Made by a program: the position numbers and the translations under genes | The notes under the pieces: model-generated | The model's database searches: none | What the model saw: only the letters and a program-made list of their open reading frames with translations | What the model was told of the DNA's origin: nothing | DNA from: Malus domestica | Lineage: Eukaryota > Streptophyta > Magnoliopsida > Rosales > Rosaceae | Direction: 5' to 3' | DNA length: 64,000 bases | Assembly: GCF_042453785.1 (NCBI RefSeq) | Contig: NC_091673.1 | Location: forward strand, 4,409,501-4,473,500 | Shown: one piece after another, positions 47,101 to 57,300 of the stretch | How positions within the stretch are numbered: position 1 is the stretch's first letter | Layout of the letters: each line of letters opens with the position of its first letter

Positions 47101-49933
47101 TTTCTTTGGCATAAAAGACTCGGACACATATCCAAGGAAAGATTAGTAATTTTATCAAAACAAAATCTTATACCAAAGCTTGATTTTGAAAACTTACCAA
47201 CTTGTATCGATTGTTCCAAAGGAAAAACGACCAATACCAGAAAGTTAGGATCCACAAGAAGCAACCAACTTTTAGAAATAATACACACAGATGTGTGTGG
47301 TCCTTTCCCAAACAAAACAATATGTGGAAATTCATATTTTGTCACCTTTATTGACGATTTTTCAAGATATTGTTATGTATTTCTTATAGCTGAGAAGTCT
47401 TCTGTCCTTGATAGTTTTAAAATATACAAAACTGAGGTTGAAAAACAACTTGATAAACAAATTAAAATAGTGAGATCGGATATGGGTGGTGAGTATGTTG
47501 GCAGGTTTACATAGACTGGACAACATAAGGGAGCATTTGCATATTATCTCGAAGCATCAAGAATAATCGCACAGTATACTACTCCAGGCACTCCACATCA
47601 AAATGGCGTGGCAGAAAGGAGAAATAGGACTTTGAAAGACATGATTCGATCCATGTTTTCAAGGTCCAAGCTTCCAATTTTCCTATAGGGAGAAGCACTC
47701 AAGACAGCCAATTATACATTGAATAGGGTTCCAAGTAAGTCTGTAAACGTTGTGCCTTTTGAAGCTTGGACAGGAAGAAAACTCAGTTTCAATCATTTCT
47801 ATATCTGGGGATGTAGGGCAGAAGCTCGGTTTTACAACCCTGAAGAAAGGAAGTTAGATCCAAGAACTGTAAGTTGTAGATTCATTGGATATGTTGACAA
47901 GTCTAAAGGTTTCAAATTTTATTGTCTTGATTCCCACACCAGAATTCAGGAAACAAACAATGCAAAATTCATTGAAGACTTGGAAGAAGGAATGGTACAA
48001 CATAGCAGCACAGACTTTGAAGAAATTGGAGATGGTTTTGATCAAGATTCTGTCTCCAAGGGTGCACCGTTACTTACAACTCAAGGAAGTTCATATTCTC
48101 TTCTTGTTGTTCTTCAAATTCCCCAACCAGATTGCACCACGCCAATTCCAGAAGCTGCACCGTCACTAGTGCACAATTATGATCATGAACAGCAAGTAGC
48201 TGACTCTGAGCCTGTTGCTGCTCAGCCTTTGCACCAACAGCAGCTGCCAACACGACAATCAAGTAGACAAAGAAAGCATGTGCAACTGCCTGATTTTGTC
48301 TATTTACAAGAGACAGAATACCACATTGGAGATGAAGATGATCCTGTTACTTATCATCAAGCTGTTAACAGCTCAAGAGCAGATTTATGGTATGCTGCTA
48401 TGCTTGAAGAACTTGCAGCAATGGACAAGAACAAGGTTTGGACGTTGGTGCCACTACCATGCAATGCCAAACCCATCGAGTGCAAGTGGGTGTTCAAAAC
48501 CAAAATAAATGCAGTGGGAAAGATTGAAAGACATAAAGCTAGGCTTGTAGCTAAGGGTTTTACACAAAGGGAAGACATTGATTATAATGAAACTTTCTCA
48601 CCAGTTTCATCAAAAGACTCCCTAAGGGTTATTATGGCCTTAACAACTCATTTTAACCTGGAATTACATCAAATGGATGTAAGATCAGCTTTCCTGAATG
48701 ATGATCTGGTTGAAGAAATAGTAATGGTTCAACCACCAGGTTTTGTGCAGAAAGGGAAGGAATTTATGGTCTGCAGACTCAACAAATCAATCTATGGTTT
48801 AAAGCAATCATCCAGGCAGTGGTACGTTAAATTTGATCAAGTTGTTGCTGCTTTTGGTTTTGAAGAAAACAAGATTGATGACTGTATATACCTCAAGGTC
48901 AGTGGCTCAAAATTTATTTTCGTGGTACTGTATGTTGATGATATATTGCTAGCTAGCTCAGATTTGAACATTATGCACACAACTAAACAAATGTTGACTG
49001 CAAGTTTCGATATGAAAGACCTTGGTGAGGCACATTTTGTCCTTGGTATTGAAATTGACAGAGACAGATCCAAGAGAATGTTAAGGTTGTCTCATAAGAC
49101 TTATATTGAAAGAATCATGAAGCGTTTTAATATGAAAAAAATGTGCAAGTGGCGAGCTTACCATTGCAAAAGGAGATAAGCTAAGCACCGATCAATGCCC
49201 TAAAAATGATCTAGAGAAGGATGGAATGAAAGATAAGCCTTACGCTTCGCTTGTGGGCAGTATCATGTATGCTCAAGTATGCACAAGACCTGATCTAGGG
49301 TTTGCAGTCAGTGTCCTAGGTAGGTTTCAGTCTAATCCTGGGAACACTCACTGGATTGCAGCTAAAAAGGTGCTCATGTACTTAAAAAGAACAAGGAATC
49401 TGGCACTAGTGTATCAACAAGTTGAAAAATTGGAAATGGTTGCATATTCAGATTCAGACTTAGCAGGCTGTGTGGATGATAGAAAATCTACTAGTGGATA
49501 TGTTTTTCTTATCACTGATGGTGCTGTCTTATGGAAAAGTTCCAAACAGAAGGTGATTGCTTCCTCAACCATGGAGGCAGAATTTATTGGTTGTTACACT
49601 GCCACCAAACAAGCAATCTGGTTGAGGAATTTTATCATGGGACTAAAAGTTGTGGACTCAATCGAAAGACCCATAACCATTTTTTGTGACAACAAGGCTG
49701 CGGTCTTCTTCTCCAGAAATAACAAGAGGTCAATTGCTTGCAGACTAATGGACATTAAGTTTTTGCGTGTGAGAGATGAGGTAAGAAAAGGGCTGATCAA
49801 CATAGTGCATGTAGGAACTGACGCCATGATAGCTGATCCAATGACTAAGGGTCTACCAGTGGGAGTGTTCAAGAAACATGTTCACAATATGGGATTGCGA
49901 GAAGATTTTGATTCTGTTGATGAGTGGGAGTAA
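44190..49933 (+). pseudogene. Copia gag-pol polyprotein, degenerate
   Basis: Gag starts at 44190 (LTGFNYKKWKEDLEIALGMM), is cut by an insertion at 44503-46065 and resumes at 46066. A CCHC knuckle (CYFCKEVGHLRKDC) follows an in-frame TAA at 46504. The protease has WWFDTGCSIH, with Thr where the family usually has Ser, then a TAG at 46720. Integrase includes HKRLGHISKERL, CIDCSKGK and FVTFIDDFSRYCYVF, with TAGs at 47512 and 47686. A long open stretch (47719-49179) holds the RT (catalytic YVDDILLASSD). A one-base frame change in an A run near 49135 precedes the RNase H part (LAGCVDDRKSTSGYVFL), which ends at 49933. Four stops and a frameshift make it non-autonomous. Nothing is reconstructed here. 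Confidence 0.92.
44503..46065. mobile_element. Unclassified 1.56-kb insertion inside the copia gag
   Basis: The insert splits the gag codons for Lys and Phe and is flanked by AACAAGT on both sides (44496-44502 and 46066-46072). It begins GGTGTAAACTTGCAAGTGCA and ends AATATTGGTCGTATC. I see no LTRs, no long inverted ends and no coding frame. The start (TTGCAAGTGCAC and GTTCCCACGAGGATT) looks like a sequence I have seen dispersed in other plant genomes, but I cannot name the family. A 7-bp duplication does not fix the superfamily. Confidence 0.8.
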
Positions 49934-50327
49934 TATCTCACTTGTTGTTTCTGTTAATAAGTGGGAGTAGTCCTCCACTTGTTGTTTTTGTTATGTTTTC
50001 TTGCTAATTGGATGTTTTCATGATGTTTAGTTCTCATTATTGAAATAATACGAGTCATGCGTATGCATGTGGCTCGGTTCAGGAGTTGAATTTTGCTTAT
50101 CAACCTGAAATAATTACATCTTGTCAGACAACATAGTGCTCATGGTTTGAATGCCTGTGATGATAAATTGCACATGTAGAAGGAATTACATACTGCGTTT
50201 ATGGTCTAGTATTCAAGTCATGAGTGACAGGTTGCTAAAGGTTTTGTTGCAGTTCTTTTGTGGACTAAGTGATCACCTTAGTCTCAACCAATGTAATATC
50301 ATTCTTCTGGACACTCAAGTGGGAGAA

Positions 50328-50793
50328 TGTAAGATTGTGAGTGTCAAGGAGAATGACTTCTGGTTCTCAACAACTTGTAATTCGGTTATGAGTTATTGTT
50401 GAGAAGATTACGCTATTACTTGGATGAGGTTGAGAGTCCTAATGACATGCAACTATATGTGATAAACCTTATCAAGATCTTGACAAGAGTTCAGCAGTAA
50501 GTTGGACTGCTGCAAAACCCTAATTGATATGGAATATCCGGGTATCAGTTGATAGGCCTGGTATCCGGATTGTTAGCTATATATAAGGAGTATCCCTGCA
50601 CTCACGGTATTATTATTCCATTACGTGCTAAACCCTATTCTAAGCTGGAACTTCAGGCCGTTGAGTGTAGAAGATATCCTTTCATCCTTCCATTCAAAAT
50701 GGCGAGTTCTTCTTCGGGTAAGTATATCTTCTTCATGTATGCATGTTCATCTATATATGTGATTCTATACATGTAGTGATTTATATGCTTACA
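50328..50793 (+). repeat. 3' LTR of the copia element
   Basis: 466 bp; preceded by a polypurine tract ending at 50327 and followed by the TGTTG duplication. Confidence 0.94.
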
Positions 50794-51157
50794 TGTTGAG
50801 CTCTTGATCGAGTTTTCGGAAGAATGTCACCTCAATATCTCCTCCTTCTTCGGATTGCCTCAGAAACTTGGTGTTGTAAACCTCTCTGCAACCGTCTCCG
50901 TGCAATGTGTTGACATCGATTACTTGGTCCTCGATATCTCCGTTGCTCCGGAGACTGCCAGATTGTAGCTCAATCACACTGATGGTTCTGCCAGGGGGAG
51001 AACGTCTCCGCTCAAAGTCTTTGGAGGGTGTTACGGAGTGCTTGTTTCGCTTGTATTCTCTGAGCTCCCTTAGTATCCTCTTGAGACCATTGTAATCCAT
51101 GTAGGCTTCTGCTCACTCAGGCACCATTTGTTTCTTGAAATCTTTCCCGAATTTCAT

Positions 51158-51484
51158 CTTGATGTTGGGTTGCAAGTAATTGCTTATGGTTACATAAAAC
51201 TGATGAAAGTTCAGAACTTCCAGCTACCCCAAGTTCTGAACTCCAATTCCCTGCAAATAATAGGTGGTTTCTTAGAGAAAAACAATATCCAAAACCAAAA
51301 ACCAAAACCAACAAAAGTTATGAGAAGCTTGAGCAATCAACTATGCATTTATCTGTAGATTACCCTGTTTTACTAAACCAAATGGAAATTAACGAAGAAC
51401 AAAAGATGGGGGTTTTTTTCTTTCTCAGAGACCCATCTCCTCGAAACTGCCATTTTGTTAACTACATTGCAAAGATTAAGGAAT
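51158..51484. other. Former PHO1 copy B leader and promoter
   Basis: No gene. This is sequence upstream of the copy B start codon, up to the next LTR. It holds no recognisable element. Confidence 0.4.
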
Positions 51485-51666
51485 TGTACAGAGAAAGAGG
51501 AAGAAGGCAGAGAGAAACAAAAGATATTCTAGAGAGAGAGAGTATTTAGAGAGAATAGGAATTGTATTGATTGAATGAATATTTACAACTATGAGACAAC
51601 AGTTTATATAGCCACATTCTCAACTATCTAACTAACTATTGTTGAGCTAGAATGATATATTCAACA
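51485..51666 (-). repeat. 3' LTR of the small LTR element
   Basis: 182 bp, next to the polypurine tract. Confidence 0.8.
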
Positions 51667-52158
51667 TCCCCCCTCAATCTCAACTGGGATCCCCAGGTTG
51701 AGATTGAATGAATGCTGCAGGACAATGAAATCCTTCTTGTCGATGTACTCCTAGCCCCGCTCCCATCATCAATTAATCCTCCATGGCTGCAAGCATTGAA
51801 AAAATTACTCAAGAGCAGTGTTATTTCATACTCATCAATCAACTTCCCAAAGAATTTCAGCCCCTCAAACTGATTCACCGTTGTAGCTACCAATACCCTT
51901 TCAACCAACTGGTTCAGGTTTACATCTGTCAGATCATATCCAACTGTGGCAGCAGATAGTTCCACAACAGCCGTGGCAGCAGCATGGATATATCCCAAAA
52001 CTTGTCCAATCTCCACTTCTATGGTGAAATCACATCCATCTAGTCTTCAACAGAATCAACAATCTCCCATTCATCAGTCAACACAATCTATGCTTCAGCA
52101 GCATCCACAGTCATCAAACAACAAGCTTTACAATCACAGAAATCAAGAAACACAACCC

Positions 52159-52479
52159 TCTTCGGCAATCGGCCTTTAATGAAGAAAGGGAACAAGAAGT
52201 GCACTCCGGCAATCGGCCTTAATGGAGTTGCACACAATAACAAGAAACAAAACTTTTCAAGAACGTTACTCCGGCTATCGGCCTTTAAGGAGTAACACAC
52301 AATATCTGAACAAGAACTTTTCACTCCGGCTATCGGCCTTATGGAGGAAACAATTTGCATTCAACACACTCTTGGCAATCGGCCTTCAAGTGCACAAATC
52401 AAACAACAGAAAGGAATGGCTATCGGCCTTTGTATTCCTTCAACACACTCTTAGAAAATGGTTATCGGCCTTAATAGAG
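52159..52479. repeat. Row of seven conserved 13-mers, mostly in variable-stem hairpins
   Basis: The 13-mer GGC(A/T)ATCGGCCTT occurs at 52164, 52208, 52273, 52328, 52374 and 52418, with a variant GGTTATCGGCCTT at 52460. Spacing is 42-65 bases. Most copies sit between short inverse flanks that differ from one copy to the next: TCTTC/GAAGA; GTGCACTCC/GGAGTTGCAC (one bulge); GTTACTCC/GGAGTAAC (perfect); CTCC/GGAG with TTC/GAA outside; CTTG/CAAG; AAGGAAT/ATTCCTT (perfect). The seventh is weak (CTCT/AGAG). The loop is constant while the stem changes on both sides together. No known family is recognised. Confidence 0.85.
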
Positions 52480-52566
52480 AAACCGACATATATGAAAACC
52501 CCATCGGAGAAATAAATTGTCACTGTAACATTTAAGCAAACAGATGGAGTGCAGAGCCAAGAACAA

Positions 52567-52725
52567 AACCTGAACCACGAAATCGACGATCTTAGACCCA
52601 TCAGAGTCAACCAAGAAGTTTCCGAGCTTGATGTCGCCGTGAAAGCGTCTGTGACCATGGAGATACGACATGGCATTTAGCGTCTCTCTCATCTTCTGCC
52701 AGTCTCGAACCCAGAAGGAATTGTA
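52567..52725 (-). pseudogene. Captured protein kinase fragment (subdomains around the catalytic loop)
   Basis: Read on the minus strand, starting right at the LTR border, the frame gives [20 protein letters not shown] followed by [19 protein letters not shown], a kinase helix and catalytic loop of the HGDIK type (HRD-like, with Gly for Arg). It stops matching after the DF that would begin DFG. Only about 50 codons are present. The parent kinase is not identified. This is a host-gene piece carried by the LTR element. Confidence 0.7.
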
Positions 52726-52901
52726 CAGAGAAAGAGGAAGAAGGCAGAGAGAAACAAAAGATATTCTAGAGAGAGAGTATTTAGAGAGAATAGGAATTGT
52801 ATTGATTGAATGAATATTTACAACTATGAGACAACAGTTTATATAGCCACATTCTCAACTATCTAACTAACTATTGTTGAGCTAGAATGATATATTCAAC
52901 A
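52722..52901 (-). repeat. 5' LTR of the small LTR element
   Basis: 180 bp; nearly identical to 51485-51666. Confidence 0.8.
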
Positions 52902-53095
52902 CATTTGAGTTCCTCTTTCTTCGTCTTGAAGTAGTAAGAAACAAAAGAGTCGCCCAATCCAATTAGCTATGCCGTTTCGATATATGTGCATACAACAAAA
53001 GTCACCGACTAAAATAGACAAACACGTAGTGGGCATTACATGCAGTCCCGTCACATTACCTTACGTGCTTCAATTTTCCAAAATCCAACCTTAAG
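52902..53095. other. Spacer between mobile elements
   Basis: No feature recognised; AT-rich unique-looking sequence. Confidence 0.4.
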
Positions 53096-53356
53096 GTAGA
53101 CCGTCAGTTTCTGATACGACACGAAAACGACACGAAAATAACAGGTTTCGGGTCAACACGATAACTTATCGGGTCATTATCGGGTGACCCGTTAAGAACC
53201 TGTTAATAACGGGGTTCTTAACGGGTATACAAGCGGGTAACACGTGGGTAACCTGTTTCGACCCATTAAGAAAAAAATTATAGTTTTGTATTATTATTCT
53301 ATATAAGTTTAAAAAAAAATTTAGTCATTATTTATTTTTATTATGAGAGTTCCTTA

Positions 53357-53699
53357 TGTTTATACCATACTTAGGGCCTCCGTATTTAGATCTCGTATAA
53401 ATACTCGGGGGACTTAAATGTAATTATGTAATAAAGGAAGGGGCAAATATGTAATAAGTGAGGAGTCCTTATTCTATAAAAGGACTCCTCACCCTCACAA
53501 TTAGGGGAGGCCAATTCCTAGGCCATCAGAGACCTCACTCTCTCCCTCACTCCCCTCACATCTCAGATACATACATAATCAATGTGGACGTAGCCCAAAC
53601 CTTGGGGTGAACCATGATACATCTTGTGTTATTTACATTACTTGCAGATTCACGGTCGGATTTACGTTGTTCCAAGACCTCCGGTTTTGTGCATCAACA
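53357..53699 (+). repeat. 5' LTR of the gene-capturing element
   Basis: 343 bp. It contains a TATAAAAGG box near 53477. Confidence 0.92.
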
Positions 53700-54130
53700 T
53701 TTGGCGCCGTCTGTGGGAATCGATACGAAAAGTTATGTCGGTTCTCTCTCAATTTTTCATACCACCACCGTGAGTCTGCAAAATCAAAAAAATCCAAAAA
53801 ACCAAATCTCTCTCTTTCTCCTCTCTCGGTCAGTCATACGCAGAGACCAAAACAAAAAAAAAGTCAGTCTCTTTCTCCTCTCTCAGTCAGTCTCTTTCTC
53901 CAACTTCGAAAAGCACAACTTCAAAGTTTTCGAAAGCCCAACAAAGAGAGGGTGGTGAGTCTCTTTCTCCGGAGAAGATCTGCGTCGGCTGAAGATCTGC
54001 GTCGACCGAGATCATTTCAGTCAGTCTTTTTCTCCAGCTTTCGAAAGCCCAACAAAGAGAGGGCGGTGAGCACTGGAGCTGTGAAGCCGCTAGTGGCGCT
54101 GGTGGCGGAGCAGGGGACGGGCCTGGAGGA

Positions 54131-54280
54131 GAAGGTGATGGTGGACCTGCCATCTGAGTACGCCCAGTCCAACTTCACTGTCTCTTCCGGGTCGAGCCAG
54201 AACCGTACTGACGACCCGAATCTGACTCTCTCTCCCTCCGACGACTTGTTCTTCAAAGGGAAGCTTGTGCCCATCGAGCC
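54131..54280 (+). pseudogene. Captured fragment resembling a BKI1/MAKR-type regulator
   Basis: The frame reads LPSEYAQSNFTVSSGSSQ and then LSPSDDLFFKGKLVP. The second motif resembles the SPADELFFKGKLLPLH block of BKI1 and membrane-associated kinase regulators. The match is short and the assignment is tentative. Confidence 0.4.
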
Positions 54281-54419
54281 GTTGTTGATTGAATTCAACT
54301 CAGATACAGGTACCGAGGAGGAACGAGCAGAAGTTGAAGCTGCACGTGAACATATCTACCAAAATCGCTTTAAGGTCCAGCTTAGCAGTGACCTCCTATG
54401 GCGTTTTCAGCAGGATTAG
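54281..54419 (+). pseudogene. Captured oxidosqualene cyclase N-terminal fragment
   Basis: The frame continues as EEERAEVEAAREHIYQNRFK and SSDLLWRFQ. This is the conserved N-terminal block of plant oxidosqualene cyclases (amyrin, lupeol and friedelin synthase type), which usually reads like EERAEVEAARQNFYKNRF. Only about 45 codons are present, ending in a stop at 54417-54419. It joins the preceding fragment with no break in frame. Confidence 0.75.
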
Positions 54420-54894
54420 CCCGTTTTCAGAGTCGATGGGATTGGGAGCCAACTGATTTGTATTCATATATATTCTCTGATACCTTATCTCATATAGATC
54501 TAGCTCTCTCGCTCTAACATGAAAGATCAGGCAATGAAGAAGGTTGAAGGAGATGATCACCATCACAATGGGTACGCCAATCGATGCCTTCCTGCCACGT
54601 CGCCATCGTCAAAATTCTGAGGAGTTGAGATCTCCAGTCCAGCTCAAGACTCCGTTTCAGTCAAGGAGGAGAAGAAGATGATGACCATCACCACGGAATC
54701 GGCTTTAGCCTCGAATTGATCCACCGTGATTCACCATCATCTCCGTTGTACAATCCGGCAGAGTCTCATTGGCAACGCGTAAGCAACGCCCACATCACCG
54801 TGTGACCAACCATTTCGGCAGAAAAGGTTCAGGACTACACGCTACGAGTCCTATAGCGAAAGACCGTTTAATCTATGTTGCAGGAGAGTATTTG

Positions 54895-55345
54895 GTGAAC
54901 ATATCGATCAGGATACCGAGTCTTCGTCCTCCTCGTGCCTTTACACCATGAAAATCGTCGACAAGGAGGCTCTGGCGATGAAGAAGAAGGTGCAGAGAAC
55001 CGAGATGGAGAGGAAGATCCTTAAAATGCTTGACCGCCTGTTCTTGCCCACTCTCTACGCCTAGTTCGAAGCCTCGCATTTCTCCTGCATCGTCATGGAG
55101 TACTGCCCCGGCGGTGACCTCCACTCCCTCCGCCACATTCAGTCTCACGAACGCTTCTCCCTCAACTCCGCAAGGTTCTACGGTGCAGAGGTCCTGGTGG
55201 CATTGGAATACCTCCACATGCTGAGAATCATCTATAGGGACTTAAAACTTGAGAACGTGCTGGTCAGATTGGACGATCACATCATGCTCTTCGACTTTGA
55301 ACTCTTACCATGCTCGGACGCAATCCCTGCCAGCTCAACCACCAA
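54895..55345 (+). pseudogene. Captured AGC-VIII protein kinase fragment (WAG/PID/D6PK type)
   Basis: The frame reads YTMKIVDKEALAMKKKVQRT, FLPTLYA, a TAG at 55062-55064, then [49 protein letters not shown] and [15 protein letters not shown]. These are subdomains II to VII of the plant AGC-VIII kinases that act in auxin transport. Lesions beyond the stop: L for P in RDLKPEN and F for S in the plant-typical LSDFD. The N-terminal glycine loop and the activation segment are missing. It lies in the same orientation as the host element. Confidence 0.85.
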
Positions 55346-55758
55346 GCAAAGAAAAAGAAAGGCCCATCACTCCAACAAAAGCAAAAGCAAAGCAGGAAAG
55401 GGAAAGTAAAAGCAAAAGCAAGTAAGTGTGTCTGGAGGTGGAGAGATCAGGTAAAGGAATAGAAAAGAAAAAGAAAAAAGATGGCGTCGTTAGGAGAATA
55501 TTTCAGAAAGCATAAAAGAGAAAGTAAAAGCAAAAGAAGATAATTGCGGTGGTGATGGCATTATGGGCGTGACCCATTGAGCAGATGGTCAGATTTATTT
55601 TTGAAAGATGTAATTTATTTTGTATCTTTCGGAGACATCTGTATAAACCCCATCAGAGGGTAATTAAAAAAAAAAAAGGGCAACCCCAAAATAATGGGCT
55701 GCAATGTTATGTGGAGGGCGAATGCCCATATGCCTAAAAGAGCCAGACCCTTTATTAT

Positions 55759-56100
55759 CACCAACCAAGTGACCAAAAGTACGCCCAGTACTCCACAATT
55801 ATTCAGCAACCTGCCGCTATTACCACCAACCAGGTGATCAAAAGTACGCCCAGTACTCCAAAATTATTCGGCAACCTGCCACTATTACCACCAACCAGGT
55901 GATGAAATATACAACCCGTACTCTAATATCATTTGGCAACTAGCCATTCATGCCACCAACCAGGTGATGAAATGTATAACTCGTACTCTAATATCATTTG
56001 GCAACTAGCCATTCATGCCACCAACCAGGTGATGAAATGTACAACCCGTACTTTAATATCATTTGGCAACTTGCCACTCATACCACCAACCAGGTGAAGA
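55759..56100 (+). repeat. Minisatellite, about 65-bp units
   Basis: Six units mark themselves by CACCAACCA(G/A)GTGA at about 55759, 55823, 55889, 55953, 56019 and 56083, with steps of 64, 66, 64, 66 and 64. Alternate spacing suggests two unit versions. Confidence 0.9.
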
Positions 56101-56109
56101 AGGAACTCA

Positions 56110-56305
56110 TCTTCATGAGCATGAACACTACTCATGTCAATCATACATAAACATTCATGAGCATCACTCATATCAATCATACATAAACATTCATGAGCAT
56201 CACTCATGTCAACATTTATGAGCATCACTCATGACAACATCCATGAACATCACTCATGTCAATCAACATAAACATTCATGAGCATCACTCATGTCAATCA
56301 GCTTC
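56110..56305 (+). repeat. Minisatellite around CATGAGCATCACTCATG
   Basis: The words CATGAGCATCACTCATGTCA and ATACATAAACATT repeat about five times with 27-41-base steps. Each unit contains CATGAG and CTCATG, which are inverse copies. Confidence 0.85.
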
Positions 56306-56520
56306 AAAAGCTTCATTTACAGAGCTCTAGCTTCGAAAGCTTCATTTACAAAGCTCTAGTTTCGAAAGCTTCATTTACAAAGCTCTAGCTTCAAAAGCTT
56401 CATTTACAGAACTCTAGCTTCAAAAACTTCATTTACAAAAGCTCTAGCTTCAAAAGTTTCATTTACAGAGCTCCAGCTTCAAAGCTTCACTTGCAAAGCT
56501 TCACCTACAAAGCTTTAGTA
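56305..56520 (+). repeat. Minisatellite, about 34-bp units with AAGCTT and AGAGCTCT
   Basis: Units read roughly AGCTTCAAAAGCTTCATTTA followed by CAGAGCTCT, repeated about six to seven times. Each carries the palindromic cores AAGCTT and GAGCTC. Confidence 0.88.
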
Positions 56521-56684
56521 CAGGGTATACAAATACCGCATTCGAACAACCGCCACTTCGGCTCATACATGAATTCAATTTGAAGTCTCTAGCCAACAGA
56601 CTCTATTGACCGAAGACTTGGGGGACTACATTATGTACCATATATTGGGCCTCATGAAAAATACTTGGGGGACTTAGCCCATTA

Positions 56685-57085
56685 TTTATGTATTGAGGAG
56701 CGAGCCTTTATTTTATAAAAGGGACTCCTTCACCATCATTAAAGAGCATTGCCCCAGTTGAGCAACCACATCGCCGCGAGCATTAACTCTAGCACATTAT
56801 CCATGTATTGAGGAGCAAGCCCTTATTTTATAAAAGGGACTCCCTCACCATCATTAGAGAGCATCACCGCCAGCTGAGCAACCGCCTCGCCGCGAGCATT
56901 AATTCTAGCACATTATTCATGTATAGAGGAGCGAGCCCTTATTTTATAAAAGGGACTCCCTCACCATCATTAGAAGAGCATCGCTGCCAGCTGAGCAACC
57001 GCCTCGACGCGAGCATCAACTCTTAGCCCATTACTTATGTATTGAGGAGCGAGCCCTTATTCTATAAAAGGGACTCCCTCACCTT
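56685..57085 (+). repeat. About 117-bp tandem units resembling the LTR promoter
   Basis: Four units contain TGTATTGAGGAGCGAGCC, then TTATTTTATAAAAGGGACTC and CACCATCATT, near 56693, 56814, 56929 and 57046. Each has a TATAAAAGG box like that in the LTR (GGAGTCCTTATTCTATAAAA), so the array looks derived from the LTR promoter. Confidence 0.85.
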
Positions 57086-57300
57086 TAAATGCCACAAGTC
57101 GAGCCAACCAAGGCAACATAAACCACGAGCCGAGCAGCCTCATAGCATGTGCTACTTCTAGTTGAGCATCATTTCAGATTGAGCACCGCCTCATATCGAA
57201 CATCAGTTCAAGACAACATCTAGTTACTTCGGCCCACACATGGACTGAATTTCAAGTCTCCAGCCAAAAGACTCTCTTGACTGAAGACTTGGGGGACTAC

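Larger units (their letters stand above)
43090..50793 (+). mobile_element. Ty1/copia LTR retrotransposon in PHO1 copy B exon 1
   Basis: LTRs at 43090-43555 and 50328-50793, both 466 bp, start TGTAAG and end CTTACA. I count about 11 differences (about 97.6% identity). The target duplication is TGTTG (43085-43089 and 50794-50798). Next to the left LTR is a primer-site-like ATATCAGAGC; before the right LTR is a purine tract (CAAGTGGGAGAA). The internal order is gag, protease, integrase, RT, RNase H, as in copia. The element is defective: stops and frameshifts in the polyprotein and a 1.56-kb insertion in gag. It interrupts PHO1 copy B between the codons for Asn and Lys in the SPX motif QELNKV. 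Confidence 0.95.
31135..51157 (-). pseudogene. PHO1: PHO1-family copy B, pseudogene split by four LTR elements
   Basis: Thirteen exons align with copy A: 51157-50794 plus 43089-42890 (exon 1, split), 42707-42359, 42245-42197, 42090-42019, 41861-41732, 41572-41515, 41422-41170, 40437-40334, 40249-40219 plus 37913-37900 (split), 37807-37658, 31861-31579, 31486-31350 and 31237-31135. Recognisable pieces are [63 protein letters not shown] and [12 protein letters not shown]. Lesions: TGA replacing Trp15 (51113-51115); a copia element in exon 1; a 63-base (21-codon) gap in exon 41515-41572 relative to copy A; one base lost in exon 40334-40437 (104 bases against 105); an LTR element in the exon encoding LADQL. 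A gypsy element sits at a splice donor and a solo LTR in another intron. Copy B has four introns that copy A lacks, so the copies are old paralogues. No functional protein is expected. Confidence 0.93.
51485..52901 (-). mobile_element. Small LTR element carrying a kinase fragment and a hairpin array
   Basis: Direct repeats at 51485-51666 (182 bp) and 52722-52901 (180 bp) differ essentially by one AG unit. On the minus strand they start TGTTGAATATATC and end TGTACA, and a strong polypurine tract (GAGATTGAGGGGGGGA) abuts the 51666 end, followed inward by a short palindrome. So this is an LTR element of about 1.4 kb in minus orientation. I found no clear target duplication and no obvious primer site; the repeats also share AATTCCTT beyond the TGTACA end. 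It encodes no retrotransposon protein. The interior holds a host kinase fragment and an unusual array of short hairpins. Confidence 0.75.

Noticed and set aside
51946..52179. Gln/Ser-rich frame in the small LTR element
   Set aside because: No recognisable retroviral or host domain. The composition reflects CA-rich sequence, and the frame runs into the hairpin array.
52159..52479. CRISPR-like array
   Set aside because: Repeats are 13 bases with irregular 42-65 spacing, in a plant retroelement, with no cas genes. The inverse flanks differ between copies, unlike CRISPR repeats.
53607..54130. Ser/Leu-rich start of the frame running into the captured fragments
   Set aside because: It begins inside the LTR and consists of CT-rich low-complexity repeats (LSPLSVS); I see no domain in this part.
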